Positions 60,406 to 64,000 of a stretch of DNA of 64,000 nt are shown one piece after another. Positions within the stretch are counted from its first letter, which is position 1. Each line of letters starts with the position of its first letter. Made by a program: the position numbers and the translations under genes. Source of the DNA: an uncultured Ruminococcus sp. (GTDB lineage: Bacteria; Bacillota; Clostridia; Oscillospirales; Acutalibacteraceae); NCBI GenBank assembly GCA_902794395.1, contig CADBHB010000001.1, positions 27,289 through 91,288 of the forward strand, read 5' to 3'. The notes beneath the pieces were generated by a model. That model saw nothing but the letters and a program-made list of their open reading frames with translations, was not told where the DNA came from and did not search any database.

Positions 60406-62763
60406 ATGGAAAAACAAACTGCAGAGCTTAGGGGACTTACCTCGGAACAGGTCGCTCAGCGCGTCGCCGAGGGCAAGGTCAACACCGCGTCCACAGTCAA
60501 AACAAAATCCGTAAAACGCATTTTCATTGATAACATTTGCACGCTTTTCAATTTGATAAACGTTATCCTGTTCGTCGCGCTGCTGTCGGTCGGCTCTTAC
60601 CGCAACCTGCTGTTCATCGGCGTGGTGCTGTTCAACACAGTCATCGGCATCGTTCAGGAGATACGCTCCAAAAAGACCGTCGACGCGCTCACCATACTCA
60701 CCGAGAGCAAGATAAAGGTGCTGCGCGACGGAAGTATCGCGGAGCTGAGCAAGGACGAGCTGGTGCAGGATGACATCATCATCCTCTCGCGCGGCGCGCA
60801 GGTGCCCGCAGACTGCGTGCTGGCGCAGGGCAGCTGTAAAGCGAACGAGAGCCTGCTGACGGGCGAGTCTGACCTCATTGAGAAAAACGAGGGCGACGAG
60901 CTGCTGTCGGGCAGCTTTATCGCCGCGGGCAGCTGCTATTGCCGCGTAAATCGCGTCGGCGCGGACAGCTACGCCGCGAAGATCAACAACGAAGCAAAGT
61001 ACCTGAAAAAAAACAACTCTCAGATTTTAAAATCCTTTAAGCTGATCATCAACATCTGTACGGCGATCATCTTTCCGCTGGGCGCGATGCTGTTTGTCAA
61101 GGAATTTGTCATTTATCAAAGAACGCTGTATCATTCTGTCGTGTATACGGTGGGCGCCTTGGTCGGCATGATCCCGGGCGGCATGATTCTGCTGACGAGC
61201 ACGGTGCTGGCGGTGTCGGTCATCCGTCTGGCAAAGAAGAAGGTGCTGGTCAACGAGATGTACTGCATTGAAACGCTGGCGCGGGTGGACGTTATCTGTC
61301 TGGACAAGACCGGCACGCTTACCGCGGAGTCGATGGACGTGTGCGGCGTGGAGTGCTTTGACTGTGAAGAAGCGGAGATGAAGACCGCGCTCGCGTCGGT
61401 GGTCGCCGCCAGTGAGGATATTAACGCCACCTTGCAGGCGATGGCGGATTATACGGAGGGCGTATCGCCGGTCGGCTGCGAAAGCTTTGTGCCCTTTGCG
61501 TCCGAAACCAAGTGGTCGGGCGGAAACTTCGAGGGCGGCAAGTGCTATGTGATAGGCGCTGCGGAGTTTGTATTTTCCGATAAAGAAAAATACAAAGACG
61601 TATTTGACAGGATCGACCGGATACAGGAAACCGTGCGTATTCTGGTGCTGGCGCAGGCGCGCGGCAAAGTTGAAAGCGGAAAACTGCCTGACGGCTTGGT
61701 TCCGATGGCGTTGGTGCTTATCAAGGATAAGCTGCGCGACAACGTGTGCGAGACGGTGAACTACTTTAAGGAGCAGGGCGTGACGCTCAAGGTGATCTCG
61801 GGCGACAGCGTGGGCACCGTGCAGCGCATCGCCGCGGATACGGGCATAGAGGGCGCTGAAAACGCGGTGGATATGACTACCGTAACCACCGACGAGGCGC
61901 TGGCTGAGGCTGCCGAGCGCTGTAATGTTTTCGGCAGGGTTACGCCCGCACAGAAGAAAAAGCTGCTGCTGGCGCTCAAGGCGAACGGTCATACCGTGGC
62001 GATGACCGGCGACGGCGTCAACGATGTGCTCGCGCTGCGAGAGGCGGACTGCTCGGTGGCTATGGCGTCGGGCAGCGAGGCGGCGCGCAACGTGTCGCAG
62101 CTGGTGCTGGTGAACAACGACTTTGCCGCCATGCCCGAGGTGGTCGCCGAGGGCAGACGCACCATCAATAATGTGGAGCGCAGCTCGTCGCTGTATTTGG
62201 TAAAAACGATCTATTCCATTTTGCTGTCGCTGTTCTTCCTGTTTTCACCGCAGGCTTATATGTTCAAGCCTATTCAGCTTACCCTGATCGGCGCGCTTAC
62301 CGTGGGCTTTCCGTCCTTTGTGCTGGCTTTGCAGCCTAACAAAAGCATCGTGCGCGGCAACTTTACCATCAACATCATCGCGCGCGCGCTGCCTGCGGCG
62401 CTCTGCGTGACGGCGGGCATCATCCTCGATACCGTGCTAGGCGGTGTGATGGGGCTGGAACGTCCGGAATTGCAGACCATAGCGGTGTATCTTACCGCGC
62501 TTATCTGCCTGATGCTGATCGTGCGGCTCTGTGTGCCCTTCAACGCCCTGCGCGGCGCTATGCTGGCGCTGAGTACGGCGGGCTTGGTGATCGCCGTGGT
62601 GTTTTTCAGCGGCTTCTTCGGCATGGTGTGGCTGCACGGCTTCGGCTTGGTGCTGGCGGCGGCGCTGATGGCGGGAGCTGCGGCGGTGTTCCACGTGCTG
62701 TACACGTTTGCCGACCGTTACATAGAAAAGAGCAAGAGAAATGAAAATACAAATAAGTCCTGA
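60406..62763 (+). CDS. Cation-translocating P-type ATPase (CtpE-like)
   Basis: 785-residue membrane pump. It has the actuator TGES motif (NESLLTGESDLIE), phosphorylation motif CLDKTGTLTAES, KDKLRDN, and MTGDGVNDVLALREADCSVAMASGSEAARN. Membrane helix 4 reads GALVGMIPGGMILLTSTVLA; its PGGM instead of the PEGL of calcium pumps or CPC of copper pumps resembles CtpE-like pumps, for which calcium has been proposed. Ion specificity is therefore uncertain. ATG follows AGGGG. The 168-bp upstream gap is AT-rich with a GC-rich island near 60330-60346. Its end overlaps cca. Confidence 0.9.
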   Translation: MEKQTAELRGLTSEQVAQRVAEGKVNTASTVKTKSVKRIFIDNICTLFNLINVILFVALLSVGSYRNLLFIGVVLFNTVIGIVQEIRSKKTVDALTILTESKIKVLRDGSIAELSKDELVQDDIIILSRGAQVPADCVLAQGSCKANESLLTGESDLIEKNEGDELLSGSFIAAGSCYCRVNRVGADSYAAKINNEAKYLKKNNSQILKSFKLIINICTAIIFPLGAMLFVKEFVIYQRTLYHSVVYTVGALVGMIPGGMILLTSTVLAVSVIRLAKKKVLVNEMYCIETLARVDVICLDKTGTLTAESMDVCGVECFDCEEAEMKTALASVVAASEDINATLQAMADYTEGVSPVGCESFVPFASETKWSGGNFEGGKCYVIGAAEFVFSDKEKYKDVFDRIDRIQETVRILVLAQARGKVESGKLPDGLVPMALVLIKDKLRDNVCETVNYFKEQGVTLKVISGDSVGTVQRIAADTGIEGAENAVDMTTVTTDEALAEAAERCNVFGRVTPAQKKKLLLALKANGHTVAMTGDGVNDVLALREADCSVAMASGSEAARNVSQLVLVNNDFAAMPEVVAEGRRTINNVERSSSLYLVKTIYSILLSLFFLFSPQAYMFKPIQLTLIGALTVGFPSFVLALQPNKSIVRGNFTINIIARALPAALCVTAGIILDTVLGGVMGLERPELQTIAVYLTALICLMLIVRLCVPFNALRGAMLALSTAGLVIAVVFFSGFFGMVWLHGFGLVLAAALMAGAAAVFHVLYTFADRYIEKSKRNENTNKS

Positions 62764-64000
62764 GGCAAATAGAATAATCCGTATTTTGCAGGCGCACGGC
62801 TTTGAAGCCTACGTTGTGGGCGGCTGTGTGCGAAACGCGGTGCTGGGACTGACCCCGCACGACTGGGACATCTGCACCAACGCCCGTCCCGAGCAGCTGC
62901 GCGAGGTGTTCGGCGGCTTTGAAACCTGCGATTTCGGCTTGAAGCACGGCACACTGGCGGTGATGGTCGGCGGCACACCCTTCGAGGTCACTACCTACCG
63001 CGTAGACGGCGTATACGCCGACAACCGCCATCCCGAGAGCGTGAGCTTCACCGACGATCTGTCGCTCGATCTGTCGCGCCGCGACTTCACGGTGAACGCG
63101 ATGGCGTATAACGACGAGGAGGGGCTTAAGGACCCCTTCGGCGGCGCTGAGGACATCCGAAGCAACATCCTGCGCTGTGTCGGCGTGCCCGACAACCGCT
63201 TCAACGAGGACGCGCTGCGTATACTGCGCGGTTTGCGCTTTGCCGCCGTGTACGGTTTTACTGTGGAAAAGGAGACCGCCGAGGCTATACACCGCAACCG
63301 TTTTTTGCTCAACAACATCGCCGCCGAGCGCATATTCACGGAGTTAAAGGGGATTATATGCGGAAAATACGCCGCGAGTGTGCTCGAGGATTTCCGCGAC
63401 GTTTTGGCGGCGGTCATACCTGAGCTGGAGGAGACCTTCGATTTCCCGCAGAGGACCAAGCACCATCAGTATGACGTGTGGCGCCACATCCTGCGCTCCG
63501 TTGAAGCGATAGAGCCACTGCCGGAGCTGAGGATGACTATGCTGCTGCACGATATAGGCAAGCCGCGCGCCTGCACCGTTGACGAAAACGGCTGTAACCA
63601 CTTTAAGGGTCACCAGAAGATAAGCGCCGAGCTGGCACAGAAGATACTGCGTCGGCTGCGCTGCCCTAACGCGTTTTCGCGAACAGTGCTGCTGTTGACA
63701 GAGTGGCACGACATCCGCTTTGACGGCTCCGAAAAGCAGGTGAAGCTGGTGCTGCGTGAGCTGGGAGAAACGCATATAAGGCAGCTTTTCGCGGTGCAGC
63801 GTGCCGATATAGCGGCGCAGAGCTGCTATTTGCGGGACGAAAAGCTGGCGGCGGTGGACAGAGCCGAGCGCATGACAGAGGAGCTGCTCTCGCAAAATCA
63901 GTGCTTCAGCCTGAAACAGCTTGCGGTAAACGGCAGAGATCTGCAAAGCGTCGGGATACCCGCGGGAAAGGAGCTGGGCGCTGTTTTGAACTGCCTGCTC
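62741..64000 (+). CDS. cca: CCA tRNA nucleotidyltransferase (partial, cut by window end)
   Basis: Adds the 3'-CCA to tRNAs. The frame is open for 420 codons to the last base with no stop, so the 3' end is outside the window. Visible: AYVVGGCVRNAVLGLTPHDWDIC with the catalytic DxD-type pair, RRDFTVNAMAY and DPFGGAEDI. They are followed by NEDALRILRGLRFAAVYGF, and an HD domain with KHHQYDVWRH and LLHDIGKP. The HD phosphohydrolase domain marks the two-domain bacterial form. The ATG overlaps the last 23 bases of the P-type ATPase gene, with only a weak AG-rich ribosome-binding site. Confidence 0.93.
   Translation, partial: MKIQISPEANRIIRILQAHGFEAYVVGGCVRNAVLGLTPHDWDICTNARPEQLREVFGGFETCDFGLKHGTLAVMVGGTPFEVTTYRVDGVYADNRHPESVSFTDDLSLDLSRRDFTVNAMAYNDEEGLKDPFGGAEDIRSNILRCVGVPDNRFNEDALRILRGLRFAAVYGFTVEKETAEAIHRNRFLLNNIAAERIFTELKGIICGKYAASVLEDFRDVLAAVIPELEETFDFPQRTKHHQYDVWRHILRSVEAIEPLPELRMTMLLHDIGKPRACTVDENGCNHFKGHQKISAELAQKILRRLRCPNAFSRTVLLLTEWHDIRFDGSEKQVKLVLRELGETHIRQLFAVQRADIAAQSCYLRDEKLAAVDRAERMTEELLSQNQCFSLKQLAVNGRDLQSVGIPAGKELGAVLNCLL

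Overview
This window reads as chromosomal DNA of a spore-forming, low-redox Gram-positive bacterium of the class Clostridia. I favour a Ruminococcaceae/Oscillospiraceae-type organism. That placement is an inference from gene content and style: a Spo0A/SpoIVB/BofA/GerABC/YabPQ sporulation set, a sodium-pump decarboxylase, HPr kinase, oxygen-independent HemZ, DUF4364, DUF4363, and a split AICAR transformylase plus PurO-like cyclohydrolase. Base composition is moderately GC-rich with AT-rich intergenic stretches that carry recognisable sigma-A promoters. I see no rRNA, tRNA, CRISPR array, prophage, transposase or integrase. Coding density is very high, and many stop/start codons overlap.

Layout. 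1-1760: end of a sodium-translocating decarboxylase operon (oadG-oadB). 1868-3390: a two-gene polysaccharide co-polymerase/tyrosine-kinase pair. 3427-5064: an aspartate-aminotransferase-like gene, followed in the same frame by a SecD-like gene remnant. 5116-7845: secD-secF with a consensus promoter and a terminator. 7785-8838 (minus): DUF421-DUF4363. 8937-12011: a gerA-gerB-gerC germinant-receptor operon with a short gerC. 12116-15955: hprK-murB-rapZ-whiA. 15948-22827: xseB-ispA-dxs-tlyA-nadK-argR-recN. 22889-29715: recJ-rel-dtd-MBL hydrolase-hemZ. 29782-30360: a zinc-ribbon protein. 30447-35441: the conserved yabM/spoVB-mazG-hup-rqcP-yabP-yabQ-divIC-yabR block. 35502-37238: hpf and an RNA methyltransferase. 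37235-40222: a TPP-riboswitch-controlled thiamine-precursor ABC transporter operon. 40390-48065: pyrE-radC-uvrB and a divergent type IIA topoisomerase pair. 48169-51056: secG, bofA, DUF4364 (minus), nfeD-SPFH. 51203-58261: purE-F-M-N-O-H-D. 58309-60237 (minus): spoIVB-spo0A. 60406-64000: a P-type ATPase and cca, which is cut by the window end.

How the genes fit together. Most of the window is housekeeping: protein export (secDF, secG), isoprenoid precursors (dxs, ispA), DNA repair and topology (recN, recJ, radC, uvrB, parE/parC), stringent response, purine synthesis from PRPP, and thiamine-precursor salvage. Sporulation genes are scattered through it. I found no large accessory system. The observations most worth a second look are: a Spo0A whose phospho-acceptor Asp is Glu (E56); a SecD domain remnant between an aminotransferase gene and secD; a hairpin that masks the yabP ribosome-binding site; a sigma-A promoter inside yabQ that would uncouple divIC from sporulation; and a MITE-like inverted-repeat element inside the purine operon.
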